A stretch of 43,269 bases of DNA, taken from contig JAPPGA010000047.1 in NCBI GenBank assembly GCA_028821515.1, positions 1 through 43,269 on the forward strand. Direction: 5' to 3'. The position numbers were made by a program, and so were the translations under genes. Shown piece after piece: positions 32,927-42,281 of this stretch; the stretch's first letter is position 1; every line of letters begins with the position of its first letter. Below the pieces are notes generated by a model. It ran no database searches. It was not told where the DNA came from and saw only the letters and a program-made list of their open reading frames with translations. Origin of the DNA: Gammaproteobacteria bacterium (lineage in GTDB: Bacteria; Pseudomonadota; Gammaproteobacteria; Pseudomonadales; Azotimanducaceae).

Positions 32927-34681
32927 TCAGTTGTAACTGAACTGGAACTTTGTGGATCGTTCCTGAAACTTGGAACATGCGCCCTGTTCGACGTTTTCGA
33001 ACTCGAAGACCCAGTTTCTGACTACCCGCATCGCAGTGCTGGCGAACAGGTTGAAGGACCGGTGCCGCTCCGCGCTGGACTGCTCGGGGACGACGGCGAC
33101 CTCGTCGTTGACGGTCGCCCCGGCCTCGTCCAGCCGGTAGCGGACGGTGATGGTGGCCGAACCATAGTTCATCCGGCGGCGTCCCGGATATATGTCCGCG
33201 GCGGCGTTTTCGAACCTCGGCAGCAGGGTCGCAATACATGGCGGCAGATCCGCCGGGTCGGGCTCGCTACCGGCCAATGCCAACTCCTCGATGGGTTCAA
33301 CATCCGGGGGATCTTCGGACTCGGAAGCCGGTGGCTCGGTCAGTGTCGCCACGGCGGGTTCGTTGCCGTTGGCGGGTGCCTCGATCTCGGGATCCGTCTC
33401 CGTCGTTTCCTGTTCCGCTAACTGGGTTGGCTCCGTCGTGTCGACGTCTACCGGTTCCTCTGCCGCTGTTTCGACGTCTGCCGTTTCCTCTGCCGCGGCT
33501 TGGTCAAGTATCGCCTCGCGCGCGTCCAGCTCTTCGCGCTGGGCGTTCAGAAGTTGCTCCTGGCGACGCAAATCCTCCGTGCTTTCGGATCGTGCCCGGG
33601 GGGCAGTCGTGACCTGCGCGCGTTCTTCGGCAAGCCTGCGCTGCGCCTCGAGCAACGCCTCTCTTTCTTTCCGCACTTCTTCGAGCATCCGTGCCGCGTC
33701 CGCCCGCTCCGTCTCGATCTCCGCGCGCTCGAGCGCCGCGAGTTCCTCGGGCGTCAATCGGTTCATCAGGGGTTCCGCCGCATAGGCCGGCATGGGCTCC
33801 TGCTCCTCGAAAGTCAATTCCGCACCGGCGAAGTACTCCTGCCAGAATGCCTGGTGGGCGCGCTTTGGCCGGGGTTGCTCGGTCAGGTCGAGCCGCGGCA
33901 GATAGAAGACCCGCACCTTCAGATTGGACATCGTCGGACTCACGCCCAGGCGGGCCATCTGCCGGGCGCGGGTCTCGGCCAAGTCGGCGAAACTCCAGTC
34001 GGTCCAGTCGAGGTCCAGGTGGGAGTACCACTCGGCGTGCTGCATCATGTCGGAGAACACGTAGATCGTCTGCGGTCCCGAGCCTTCGGATAGTTCGATG
34101 ACGGTATCTTCGATCGCCTCTATGAGGTACGAGTTGACTATCGGCGTTAGCGGCTGGTACCTGGCCAGCGCGTCGACGCGGTTACGCAGTGCACTGCGGC
34201 GTGTGCAGAAACGCTCGGCAGATTCGCGAACGGGTGCGGGAAGCTGCACGGGCAGGTCGTCGCAGTCCCGGATGGTATCTGTCTGGTCCTTGGCGGAGTC
34301 AATCTGAAGATCGGCATCGTCGTAGGGTTTGCAGAGCCGATCGAGGGGCAGCCTGGGCGCCCGCGAATCCGTCGAGAGGGCGAAGACGCGCAGTTCGGTA
34401 TTGGTGCCAATCCGGTGGCTTACGTCGTCCAGCAGTTCACCTGGCAGAGACAGGTTCTCCTCGTTCAGGGGCTTGCGGAAGTCGAGCAGCAGCACGGTCC
34501 GCCCTACCGACTCGTCGGATTCGATCGCGCACAGGTCTTCATCCAACTCCTGCCTGGAGTCGGGACGGTCGAAAAGCACCAATACGCCGACCAGGGCGGC
34601 TGCGACCAGAAGCGGTGGAAGCAATAGCGTGAGGTATCGCTTCCCGCCGGTTGGCCTTCTCGGGCCGATAGTTCCCGCCAA
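32927..34681 (-). CDS. membrane-anchored vWA-like, coiled-coil, TonB-C-like protein
   Basis: 584 residues from a TTG at 34681. An N-terminal basic stretch and one membrane helix (about 17-40) anchor the protein. Residues about 60-275 look like a vWA fold (TVLLLDFRKPL as first strand, IYVFSDMMQHAEWY as a later one), but the classic DxSxS is not kept. A highly charged coiled coil follows (about 310-400, EEVRKEREALLEAQRRLAEE), then a Thr/Glu-rich acidic linker (400-475), and a C-terminal domain (about 480-584) with DIYPGRRRMNYG, ITVRYRLDEAGATV and VVRNWVFEFE, matching the TonB/TolA-type C-terminal fold. It would span the periplasm. Function unknown. It lies 71 bases after dcd. Confidence 0.72.
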   Translation of the reverse strand: MAGTIGPRRPTGGKRYLTLLLPPLLVAAALVGVLVLFDRPDSRQELDEDLCAIESDESVGRTVLLLDFRKPLNEENLSLPGELLDDVSHRIGTNTELRVFALSTDSRAPRLPLDRLCKPYDDADLQIDSAKDQTDTIRDCDDLPVQLPAPVRESAERFCTRRSALRNRVDALARYQPLTPIVNSYLIEAIEDTVIELSEGSGPQTIYVFSDMMQHAEWYSHLDLDWTDWSFADLAETRARQMARLGVSPTMSNLKVRVFYLPRLDLTEQPRPKRAHQAFWQEYFAGAELTFEEQEPMPAYAAEPLMNRLTPEELAALERAEIETERADAARMLEEVRKEREALLEAQRRLAEERAQVTTAPRARSESTEDLRRQEQLLNAQREELDAREAILDQAAAEETADVETAAEEPVDVDTTEPTQLAEQETTETDPEIEAPANGNEPAVATLTEPPASESEDPPDVEPIEELALAGSEPDPADLPPCIATLLPRFENAAADIYPGRRRMNYGSATITVRYRLDEAGATVNDEVAVVPEQSSAERHRSFNLFASTAMRVVRNWVFEFENVEQGACSKFQERSTKFQFSYN

Positions 34682-34752
34682 GCTTGTGCTCTGCTTCTTC
34701 CGTTACACTTTAATGATGGGAGATTTGACCGCCCGTTCGCAACCCATGGGCG

Positions 34753-35319
34753 TTAGGTCTTCGGAAGCGTGACCCCCCGCTGTCCCTGGTATTTTCCGCC
34801 CCGGTCCCTGTAGCTCGTTTCGCAGCGTTCGTCTGACTGGAAGAACAGCAGTTGGGCGACTCCCTCGTTCGCGTAGATTTTTGCGGGAAGGTTCGTTGTG
34901 TTGGAAAACTCGAGCGTTACGTGTCCCTCCCATTCCGGTTCGAGCGGCGTGACGTTGACGATGATTCCGCAGCGCGCATACGTCGACTTGCCCACGCAAA
35001 GCGTCAGGACATCCCTCGGAATACGGAAGTACTCGATGGTGCTGGCGAGTGCGAAGGAATTGGGCGGGATAATGCAGCTGTCTTCTCTCACGTCGACGAA
35101 ACTGCGTTCGTCGAACGCCTTGGGGTCGACGGTGGCCGAAAAAATGTTCGTGAACACCTTGAACGCAGGTGCGCAGCGGACATCGTAACCGTAGCTGGAA
35201 GTGCCGTAGGAGATGACGCCCGCGCCATCGCTCAAGCGCACCTGGCGCGGTTCGAACGGCTCGATCATGGCGTGGTCGCGCGCCATGTCGCGAATCCAGC
35301 GATCGGACTTGATGCTCAT
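34753..35319 (-). CDS. dcd: dCTP deaminase
   Basis: A 188-residue dCTP deaminase (dCTP to dUTP plus ammonia, pyrimidine nucleotide synthesis). Present are SSYGYDVR (about 42-49), the [10 protein letters not shown] loop, GKSTYARCG near residue 110 and the catalytic-Glu block [17 protein letters not shown]. Length is normal for the trimeric gammaproteobacterial enzyme. The ATG at 35319 overlaps the mrp stop (ATGA), so mrp-dcd are translationally coupled. Confidence 0.96.
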   Translation of the reverse strand: MSIKSDRWIRDMARDHAMIEPFEPRQVRLSDGAGVISYGTSSYGYDVRCAPAFKVFTNIFSATVDPKAFDERSFVDVREDSCIIPPNSFALASTIEYFRIPRDVLTLCVGKSTYARCGIIVNVTPLEPEWEGHVTLEFSNTTNLPAKIYANEGVAQLLFFQSDERCETSYRDRGGKYQGQRGVTLPKT

Positions 35320-36362
35320 GCGTCGACCATCTTGATGGCGGGCGGCGGCGCCTGCGATGAAGACTCGCGCCACAGCACCGCAGCGGCGCGCCGCGCGCAC
35401 TCGATGTAGGTTCCGGCGGCTTCGCTGTCGGGGTCGGCGGCGACCGTGGGCCGTCCGCCGTCCGCCTGCTCCCGTATCCTCGCCGCCAGGGGCAGTGCTC
35501 CGAGAAGCTCGACGCCATATTCTTCCGCGACGCGTGCGCCCCCGCCGGTACCGAACAGATGGTGATGCTGGCCGCATTCATCGCAGACGAAATAGCTCAT
35601 GTTCTCCACGATGCCGAGGATCGGAATGTTCACCTTCGAGAACATTTCGATGCCCTTCCTGGCGTCGGCCAGGGCGATGTCTTGGGGAGTGGTGACGATG
35701 ATTGCGCCGCCAACGGGAGCGGACTGCGACAGGGTGAGCTGGATGTCGCCGGTGCCGGGAGGCATATCCACGACAAGGTAATCGAGATCGCTCCAGGCCG
35801 ATTGCTCGAGCAGCTGTCTCAAGGCTCCCGAAACCATCGGGCCGCGCCACACCATCGGCGTTCTGTCCGTCACCAGCATGCTCATGGACATCGCTTCGAT
35901 GCCGTGGGCCCTGACCGGAACGAAGTAGCGTTCGTCCCGAACTTCCGGCCGACGGCCGTCCGCAACGCCGAGCATGATGCCCTGGCTCGGACCATAGATG
36001 TCCGCGTCGAGGATCCCGCTTTTCGCCCCGATGCGATCCAGGGCCAGGGCCAGGTTGACCGCAGTTGTAGACTTTCCCACGCCACCCTTTCCGGAGGCGA
36101 CGGCAATGATGTTCTTCGCGCCGGTAATTCCGCGTGCTTGCGGCGCCTGGAACTCGAGGTCGAGAACGATATCCTCGCCGAGCCAGTCGGACACGGCGCG
36201 CGCATAGTCTCTTTCGACGGCTCCCACGGGGTACCCGAGACGCACCTCGGCATGCCATTTACCGTCCAGGTTCGCCATGCGCCGCACCGCGCCCAGCTCA
36301 CCCCAGGTCGCGGAGAGAATCGGATCCCGGAACGTCTCCAGGGACCGCCCTGTCGCCCCCAT
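35316..36362 (-). CDS. apbC: Fe-S cluster carrier Mrp/ApbC
   Basis: About 348 residues from the ATG at 36362. A short N-terminal region related to the MIP18 domain (about 10-70) precedes the P-loop domain with GKGGVGKST (91-99), [10 protein letters not shown], a VDMPPGTGD block and the cluster-binding CxxC in YFVCDECGQ. Mrp/ApbC carries and delivers Fe-S clusters; nearby rnfB and rnfC products need such clusters. The gene is divergent from metG and has a good TATAAT upstream. The frame is open beyond 36362 to 36554 but that part overlaps metG and I exclude it. Confidence 0.94.
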   Translation of the reverse strand: MGATGRSLETFRDPILSATWGELGAVRRMANLDGKWHAEVRLGYPVGAVERDYARAVSDWLGEDIVLDLEFQAPQARGITGAKNIIAVASGKGGVGKSTTAVNLALALDRIGAKSGILDADIYGPSQGIMLGVADGRRPEVRDERYFVPVRAHGIEAMSMSMLVTDRTPMVWRGPMVSGALRQLLEQSAWSDLDYLVVDMPPGTGDIQLTLSQSAPVGGAIIVTTPQDIALADARKGIEMFSKVNIPILGIVENMSYFVCDECGQHHHLFGTGGGARVAEEYGVELLGALPLAARIREQADGGRPTVAADPDSEAAGTYIECARRAAAVLWRESSSQAPPPAIKMVDA

Positions 36363-36404
36363 TTTCCGCGCTCCGCGCCCTGTCGGCCCCGATAAAGGGA
36401 AGCG

Positions 36405-36419
36405 ATTATAGGGTATATT
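36405..36419. promoter_or_regulatory. divergent -10 elements between mrp and metG
   Basis: In the 121-base gap the minus strand reads TATAAT (36410-36405), a perfect -10 hexamer 43 bases upstream of the mrp ATG, and the plus strand reads TATATT (36414-36419) 65 bases upstream of metG. They are the only AT-rich spots in a GC-rich gap. Neither has a strong -35 at 16-18 bases. Confidence 0.38.
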
Positions 36420-36483
36420 GCCCACCGCACCCCGCACCCTTGAGCCTTGATGAGGCGCTGGAAGTTCTCGCCATGAGGAGCCG

Positions 36484-38616
36484 ATGCAAATGGCTGGCGT
36501 CACGCGCGCAACGATGAGCGCGAAGCCTGGCGTCCACCGGCGTATTCTCGTCACCAGCGCGCTGCCCTACTCGAACGGCCCGATTCACCTGGGGCACCTG
36601 TTCGAGAACATCCAGACTGACATATGGGTGCGCTTTCAGCGTCTCGTGGGCAACCAGTGCATCTATGTCTGCGCCGAAGACGCGCATGGCACGGCGACCA
36701 TGCTGAAGGCCGAGGAAGAGGGCATGACGCCGGAGGAGTGGGGCGAATCGATGCGGGCCTCCCACGCCGCTGACTTCGCCGGCTTTAACATCGCCCACGA
36801 CAACTTCTACAGCACGCATTCGGACGAGAACCGGCACTACTCGGAACTGATCTTTGGACGGCTGCAGGAGAAGGGTCACATCTTCACCGAGGAAGTGGAG
36901 CAACTCTACGATCCGGAGCAGGGGCTGTTTCTCGCAGACCGCCACGTGCGTGGCGGGTGCCCCCGATGCGGGGCCCCGGATCAGCCAGGCGACAACTGCG
37001 ATGCGTGCGGCGCGACATACGACGCCACGGAACTCTCCGAGCCGCGTTCCGTCCTGTCGGGGACGGCACCGATCCTGAAAGCGTCGTTGCACTATTTCGT
37101 CGATCTCGCGAAATCCGAGGAATACCTCAAGTCCTGGACCCGAAGCGGCACGGTCCAGCCGGAGGTCGCCAACAAGCTTGCGGAGTGGCTCGACGAGGGT
37201 CTGAAACCCTGGGATGTCAGCCGGGATGCGCCGTATTTCGGCTTCGAGATCCCGGGTGCCGAGGGCAAGTACTTCTATGTCTGGATGGATGCCCCCATCG
37301 GGTACATGGCGAGCTTCAAGGACTATTGCACCCGGTCGGGACTCGACTTCGACGAGTTCTGGCGTCCCGATTCGGACTGCGAGGTGCATCACTTCATCGG
37401 CAAGGACATCATCAATTTCCATGCCCTGTTCTGGCCCGCGGTGTTGGCGGGGGCGGATTTCCGTACGCCGACGCGCGTGCATACACACGGCTTCATCACC
37501 GTGGGGGGCGCAAGGATGTCCAAGTCGCGAGGCACTTTCATCAATGCCTCGACCTACCTGGAACATCTGGACCCCGAGTACCTGCGGTACTACTTCGCTA
37601 CCAAGCTGTCACCCAATACGGACGACATCGACATCAATTTCGACGATTTCGTCCAGCGTGTGAACTCGGACCTGGTGGGGAAGATCGTCAACATCGCGTC
37701 CCGTTGCGCGGGATTCCTGCACAGGCACTTCGACTCGATGCTGGCCCCGACGCTTCACGATACGCACTTGTGGCAGGAAGTTTCCAGTGCGCGGGAACGG
37801 CTCGCCGGCCTATACGACTCCGGTGACGTGAGCCGCGCGGTGCGAGAGATTACGTCCCTGGCGGACATGGCGAATCGTTACATTGACGACCACGCCCCCT
37901 GGCGCCTCATCAAGGAACCTGATCGCGCCCCGGACGTGCAGGACATCTGCTCCATGGGGATCAACCTGTTTCGCGCCATAGCGCTGTACCTCAAGCCGAT
38001 TCTGCCGGGCTTCGCCGAACGGGCGGAGGCGTTCCTCGATGTTGCGCCGATGACCTGGGAGGATGCGGCGCAACCATTGGTCGATCACCGCATCGGCAGA
38101 TTCAGGCCGCTGATTCGGCGCATCGACAGAAAGGCGGTCGATCGTGTCGTGGAAGATTCAAAGGAGCCCTCAGCCGGGGGAGCTTCCCCGACTGCTGACG
38201 CGCAAGGAAGCGCTGGCGTTTCCTCCGCCGGCGGAGACGTACTTCCAGACAAGCGTGAACCGGTGCCAGACGAGAGCGAGGCTGAACTGGCGTTCATTGG
38301 CATCGAGGACTTTGCCAAGGTAGACCTGCGCGTTGCGCGCATCGTCGAAGCGGTCCCGGTGAAGGGGGCCGACAGGCTTCTGAAACTGACGCTCGATGTG
38401 GGCGATCATCGCCGGGAAGTCTTTTCCGGTATCAAGGAGGCATACGATCCCGAGAGCCTGGTGGGGCGTCACGCCATCGTCGTCGCCAACCTCGCGCCGC
38501 GCAGGATGCGCTTCGGCACCTCGGAGGGGATGGTTCTCGCGGCGGGCCCGGGCGGCAGCGAGATATTCCTGGTGACGCCGGATGATGGCGCCATCCCGGG
38601 GATGGAGGTTCGCTAA
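36484..38616 (+). CDS. metG: methionyl-tRNA synthetase
   Basis: A 710-residue class I synthetase that charges tRNA-Met. The HIGH-type motif is HLGH (35-38) and the KMSKS-type motif is RMSKS near residue 345. A zinc knuckle CPRC...CDAC lies near 158-176, and the C-terminal tRNA-binding (Arc1p/EMAP-like) domain covers about 595-710 (FAKVDLRVARIVEA, EVFSGIKEAYD). An Ala/Gly/Ser-rich linker (about 560-590) separates them. The ATG at 36484 is preceded by AGGAG at three bases; the ATG at 36514 is an alternative closer to the first strand. The stop is 0-12 bases from rnfA, so it is probably co-transcribed with the rnf genes. Confidence 0.97.
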   Translation: MQMAGVTRATMSAKPGVHRRILVTSALPYSNGPIHLGHLFENIQTDIWVRFQRLVGNQCIYVCAEDAHGTATMLKAEEEGMTPEEWGESMRASHAADFAGFNIAHDNFYSTHSDENRHYSELIFGRLQEKGHIFTEEVEQLYDPEQGLFLADRHVRGGCPRCGAPDQPGDNCDACGATYDATELSEPRSVLSGTAPILKASLHYFVDLAKSEEYLKSWTRSGTVQPEVANKLAEWLDEGLKPWDVSRDAPYFGFEIPGAEGKYFYVWMDAPIGYMASFKDYCTRSGLDFDEFWRPDSDCEVHHFIGKDIINFHALFWPAVLAGADFRTPTRVHTHGFITVGGARMSKSRGTFINASTYLEHLDPEYLRYYFATKLSPNTDDIDINFDDFVQRVNSDLVGKIVNIASRCAGFLHRHFDSMLAPTLHDTHLWQEVSSARERLAGLYDSGDVSRAVREITSLADMANRYIDDHAPWRLIKEPDRAPDVQDICSMGINLFRAIALYLKPILPGFAERAEAFLDVAPMTWEDAAQPLVDHRIGRFRPLIRRIDRKAVDRVVEDSKEPSAGGASPTADAQGSAGVSSAGGDVLPDKREPVPDESEAELAFIGIEDFAKVDLRVARIVEAVPVKGADRLLKLTLDVGDHRREVFSGIKEAYDPESLVGRHAIVVANLAPRRMRFGTSEGMVLAAGPGGSEIFLVTPDDGAIPGMEVR

Positions 38617-38628
38617 CTGAGGGAGCTG

Positions 38629-39195
38629 TTGCTTCTGCTCGTCACGGCCGCGCTGGTCAACAACTTCGTACTGGTCCAGTTCCTCGGGCTGTGTCCCTTC
38701 ATGGGGGTTTCCAACCGGTTCGACACGGCCTTGCCCATGGGGCTCGCGACGGCGTTCGTTTTGACCGTATCCAGCCTCGCCGCGTTCGTGATGCATCACT
38801 ACGTCCTGGTGCCGCTCGACCTCGGCTACCTCAGGATCGTCGCCTTCATCGTCGCCATCGCCGGGGTGGTTCAGTTCACCGAAGCCTTTGTCAGACTTGT
38901 AAGCCCGCTCCTGCACCAGGTGCTCGGAATCTACCTGCCGTTGATCACCTCCAACTGCGCGGTGCTCGGTGTGGCCCTGATCGTTACCGATAGCGGCGCA
39001 GGGCTACTGCAGACCATCGCAGTGGCACTCGGTGCGGCCGTCGGGTTTTCTATCGTGATCGTCTGCTTTGCGGCGCTGCGTGAGCGCCTGGAAACGGAAG
39101 CGATTGCGCCCGCGGCGGCCGGCATGCCGGTTGCCTTGATCACCGTAGGAATCATGTCGCTGGCCTTCCATGGCCTCAAGGGGCTCGGCCAATGA
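38629..39195 (+). CDS. rnfA: Rnf electron-transport complex subunit RnfA
   Basis: About 188 residues and six membrane helices, with the RnfA signatures ALVNNFVLVQFLGLCPFMG (10-28) and LPLITSNCAVLGVAL. RnfA and RnfE form the membrane core, with inverted topology, of the ion-coupled ferredoxin:NAD oxidoreductase (RsxA in E. coli). There is no ATG: the first start codon is TTG at 38629. A CTG at 38617, directly after the metG stop, gives an N-terminus (LRELLLLLV) closer to the usual MTEYLLLLV and has GGAGG eight bases upstream, so the true start may be CTG 38617. It ends with an ATGA overlap with rnfB. Confidence 0.93.
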   Translation: MLLLVTAALVNNFVLVQFLGLCPFMGVSNRFDTALPMGLATAFVLTVSSLAAFVMHHYVLVPLDLGYLRIVAFIVAIAGVVQFTEAFVRLVSPLLHQVLGIYLPLITSNCAVLGVALIVTDSGAGLLQTIAVALGAAVGFSIVIVCFAALRERLETEAIAPAAAGMPVALITVGIMSLAFHGLKGLGQ

Positions 39196-39701
39196 TCGCC
39201 GCGGCGCTGGTCCTCGGAGTGCTTGGCCTGGTCGTCGGTGTGGCGCTCGGACTCGCGCACAGGCATCTCGCCAGGGACGATGACAGCCTTGCCGCGGCTA
39301 TCGATGCCCTGTTGCCGCAAACGCAATGCGCACAGTGCGGCTATCCCGGTTGCCGGCCCTACGCGGAAGCCATCGCGGCGGGTGCGCCTCTCGATCTGTG
39401 CCCGCCCGGCGGGCAGGCGACCGCCGAGGCAGTGGCAAAGCTGCTCGGCCGGGAGGCGGAGCAACCCGTAGTCGGCGCGCCTGCCGACAGCGTTGCGGCA
39501 ATCGACGAAGCGGCGTGCATCGGCTGCGCGCTCTGTCTGGATGCCTGTCCGGTGGACGCTATCGCCGGTGCCAACAAGTACGTGCACACGGTTATCGAGG
39601 AGCGCTGCACGGGATGCGAGCTTTGTATTCCTCCGTGTCCGGTGGACTGTATTTCCCTTGAGCCGACGGCGGCGGCGATCCTGAGATGGGAGCGGCCGTG
39701 A
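39192..39701 (+). CDS. rnfB: Rnf complex ferredoxin subunit RnfB
   Basis: 169 residues: an N-terminal membrane helix (1-24), the four-Fe-S-like domain with CAQCGYPGC...LCPPGG (about 46-75), and two 4Fe-4S ferredoxin motifs, CIGCALCLDACPVD (about 110-123) and CTGCELCIPPCPVD (about 140-153). It passes electrons between ferredoxin and the membrane subunits. Length is near normal for proteobacterial RnfB, slightly short. ATG overlaps the rnfA stop. Confidence 0.96.
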   Translation: MIAAALVLGVLGLVVGVALGLAHRHLARDDDSLAAAIDALLPQTQCAQCGYPGCRPYAEAIAAGAPLDLCPPGGQATAEAVAKLLGREAEQPVVGAPADSVAAIDEAACIGCALCLDACPVDAIAGANKYVHTVIEERCTGCELCIPPCPVDCISLEPTAAAILRWERP

Positions 39702-40927
39702 AACGGTTGCACCTGCCTTCCGTCTTGCGATACCCGTTGCTCACCCGCATGGGGCGTTGCGAACCGAGGGTGGTTTCAGGCGCCCGTGTCCGGTCGGGGG
39801 ACGTGCTTGCTGCCGGAAACGCACGGACGGTGGGGCTTCTGCATGCGGCCACGTCAGGCGTGATCGAGCTGACGCCAGCGGAGGTGCTGCTGCATCCCGA
39901 CGGGCTTGAAGACGCATTGCCGCCACTGGCGGCGGAAGACCTGGCAAAACGGGTCTGCGACGCCGGTATCGTCGGCCTGGGCGGAGCTGGCTATCCGACC
40001 TGGCTGAAGCTCCAGCAAGCAAAGCGTGCCGCGGTCACGACGCTCATCGTCAATGCCGTTGAGTGCGAGCCGGATGTGTCGGCGGACCGTTCTCTGCTGC
40101 GCGGCCATGAGGACGAGATCCTGGCAGGTATGCGTGCCCTGGCGGCCTATCTGGAAGCTTCGCGGACGATCCTCGCTCCTGGCGAGGGAATGGATGTAGA
40201 TATTGCAGACACCGAAGTGGCGCGGGTGACCGGTACCTATCCCTCGGGTTCCGAGCGTACGCTGGTGCGGCGATTGCTGGGCATGGAGTTGCAGGACAGG
40301 AATCCGACGGACGTGGGCGTCGTCGTGTTCAACGTGGCCACGGTGTTCGCCGTTCACCGCGCGTGGCACCACGGGGAACGGCTGGTTGAACGCGTGGTTA
40401 CCGTGCAGGACGAGAACTGCTGGCTGCGCATCGGCCACCCCGTCCGGGAACTGGCGTTGCCGGAGGGCGAGGTCACGGTCGGCGGGCCTGTCACGGGCTG
40501 GCTGGCGAGGCAAGGCGAGTCCATTGCGAAGACCACGCGCGCGGTCACGGTGAAGACTCCCGTGGAGTCGAGGCCGTGCATCCGCTGCGGTTGGTGCGCG
40601 GACTCCTGTCCGGAAGGATTGCTACCGCAGGAACTGTTTCGTCACATCAACGCAGGGCATTGGACCGGGATGGACGCGTTGAGACTTGACGACTGTGTCG
40701 AATGCGGCGCGTGCGACCTGGCATGCCCAAGCCGATTGCCGCTACTCGCGACATTCCGGTACGGCAAGTCGGAACGTCGTGAACTGGAACGCCGCGCGCG
40801 CGACGCCGCGGTCGCGCGGGACCGGTTCACCGCTCGCTCGGCGCGCCTGGAACGGCTGCGTTCGGCTGAGCGCAAGGAACGTGAAGCCCGCATGGCTTCC
40901 CGCCGTGAATGGACGCATCGACTCTAG
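39698..40927 (+). CDS. rnfC: Rnf complex NADH-side subunit RnfC
   Basis: About 409 residues. It has the N-terminal barrel-like region, GLGGAGYPTWLKL (NADH/FMN-binding-type Gly-rich loop, about 95-107), NAVECEPDVSADRSL and two 4Fe-4S motifs, CIRCGWCADSCPEG and CVECGACDLACPS, near the C-terminus. The tail after about 350 is a charged helix. It is the compact form, without the long Ala/Lys repeat tail of E. coli RsxC. I prefer the GTG at 39698 (GTGA overlap, GGGAG six or so bases upstream); an ATG at 39686 would add four residues. Confidence 0.94.
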   Translation: MKRLHLPSVLRYPLLTRMGRCEPRVVSGARVRSGDVLAAGNARTVGLLHAATSGVIELTPAEVLLHPDGLEDALPPLAAEDLAKRVCDAGIVGLGGAGYPTWLKLQQAKRAAVTTLIVNAVECEPDVSADRSLLRGHEDEILAGMRALAAYLEASRTILAPGEGMDVDIADTEVARVTGTYPSGSERTLVRRLLGMELQDRNPTDVGVVVFNVATVFAVHRAWHHGERLVERVVTVQDENCWLRIGHPVRELALPEGEVTVGGPVTGWLARQGESIAKTTRAVTVKTPVESRPCIRCGWCADSCPEGLLPQELFRHINAGHWTGMDALRLDDCVECGACDLACPSRLPLLATFRYGKSERRELERRARDAAVARDRFTARSARLERLRSAERKEREARMASRREWTHRL

Positions 40928-41796
40928 ATACGCGGGACATCATGCTGCGGACCGGGGTTGCGCTTGTCCCGGCGTTCGCGGCAGCGACCTACTGGTTCGG
41001 TCCCGGCGTGCTTGTCAACCTGGCGGTGACCCTCGGCGCCGGTGTCGCCCTGGAGGCGGGTTGGGTCTGGGCGCGTTTCCGAACGTTCGATGCCGTCAAG
41101 GATGCCAGTACGCCGGTGACCTGCGCGCTGATCGCCATCGCCGTTCCGCCGTCGTTGCATCCGGGCATCCTCGTGTTTGCGGCGGCCATGGCGGTGATCC
41201 TGGCCAAGCAAATCTACGGCGGCATCGGAAAGAACGTCTTCAACCCCGCGATGGTCGGTTACGCCGCCGCGCTGGTCGCCTTCCCGGCGCACTTCGCTGA
41301 CTGGGACATGCTCACGGGAGCGACGGCGCTGGACGCGTTGCGCTTCAGGGAAGGGGCTACCGTAGCGGAAGTTTGGGGTCAACCCGCGTTTGGCCTGGTC
41401 GGTGCGCATGGCTTCGAGGTGGTCAATGCCGCCGCGCTCGCGGGAGGCCTCTATCTCTGCGCTGTCCGTATCGCGAACTGGCGAATGCCGGTCGCGGTGC
41501 TCGCCTCGCTGGGCGCCTGTGCCGCCCTTGGCTACGACAACGGCAGTTCCGCGAGCCTGGGTTCCCCGATGTTCCACTGGTTTTCCGGCGGCACGATGCT
41601 GGCGGCATTCTTCATCGCCACGGATCCGGTAACGTCGCCATCTTCGGTGCGCGCACAGTGGATCTTCGGGATTGCGATCGGCGCGCTCATCTACTGCATT
41701 CGGAGTTTTGGTGCGTACCCGGACGGCATTGCCTTCGCGGTGCTGCTCGCCAACCTGGCGGCGCCGGCGCTCGACAAGGCAATGCTCCGACCGTGA
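40909..41796 (+). CDS. rnfD: Rnf complex membrane flavoprotein RnfD
   Basis: 295 residues with about nine membrane helices of the NqrB/RnfD family. GGIGKNVFNPAM (about 104-115) and the flavinylation site TGAT (136-139, Thr139 the likely covalent FMN acceptor) are present, as is FFIATDPVTSP near 243-253. It carries FMN within the membrane part of the complex. It overlaps the rnfC end by 19 bases and its stop overlaps the rnfG ATG (TGATG). Confidence 0.95.
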   Translation: MDASTLDTRDIMLRTGVALVPAFAAATYWFGPGVLVNLAVTLGAGVALEAGWVWARFRTFDAVKDASTPVTCALIAIAVPPSLHPGILVFAAAMAVILAKQIYGGIGKNVFNPAMVGYAAALVAFPAHFADWDMLTGATALDALRFREGATVAEVWGQPAFGLVGAHGFEVVNAAALAGGLYLCAVRIANWRMPVAVLASLGACAALGYDNGSSASLGSPMFHWFSGGTMLAAFFIATDPVTSPSSVRAQWIFGIAIGALIYCIRSFGAYPDGIAFAVLLANLAAPALDKAMLRP

Positions 41797-42281
41797 TGGG
41801 CGCGAGATGGACATGGGCGCGCACCGCGCTCTTTCTCGGCCTGTTGATGGCTGGCGCTGGCGCTTTGCTCGCGGGGATCAACTCGATTACCGAACCCCGC
41901 ATTGAAGCCAACGAGCGACAGCGGCGACAGGCCACGCTCAAGGAACTCACGGGGTTCGATATCGAGATGCGGGGGCACAGAGACGTCGCTGCATGCGATC
42001 GGGACCTGGTGGCCCTGGCGGTTGTCGCGCAAGGCTACGGGGGATCGATGGACGTGGTCGCCGCCTTCAGGGGCGGACGGCTTTGGGGCGTGCGCGTGAC
42101 GCGCCACGGGGAAACGCCCGGTTTTGCCGACATCCTCGATCCATCGGACTGGATCGGCCGCATCGGCAATGCTGGTCGCGTCGATGCCGTCACGGGTGCA
42201 ACGATCACTTCCAACGCGGTACTGCGGGCACGGGACAAGGCCCTCGCGCGTTGGGATGCCGAAACCTGGTGCGCCGAATGA
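41796..42281 (+). CDS. rnfG: Rnf complex periplasmic flavoprotein RnfG
   Basis: 161 residues: one N-terminal membrane helix (about 9-30), then an FMN-binding domain with HGETPGFADIL (104-114) and the flavinylation motif TGAT (133-136, Thr136). It is shorter than the usual 200-or-so residues, because the region between the helix and the HGETPG block is reduced. All residues expected for FMN attachment are visible, so it should work. Start at ATG 41796 overlaps the rnfD stop. Confidence 0.93.
   Translation: MGARWTWARTALFLGLLMAGAGALLAGINSITEPRIEANERQRRQATLKELTGFDIEMRGHRDVAACDRDLVALAVVAQGYGGSMDVVAAFRGGRLWGVRVTRHGETPGFADILDPSDWIGRIGNAGRVDAVTGATITSNAVLRARDKALARWDAETWCAE

Noticed and set aside
36406-37566. 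386-codon minus-strand frame opposite metG
   Set aside because: Antisense to conserved synthetase motifs; low-complexity shadow.
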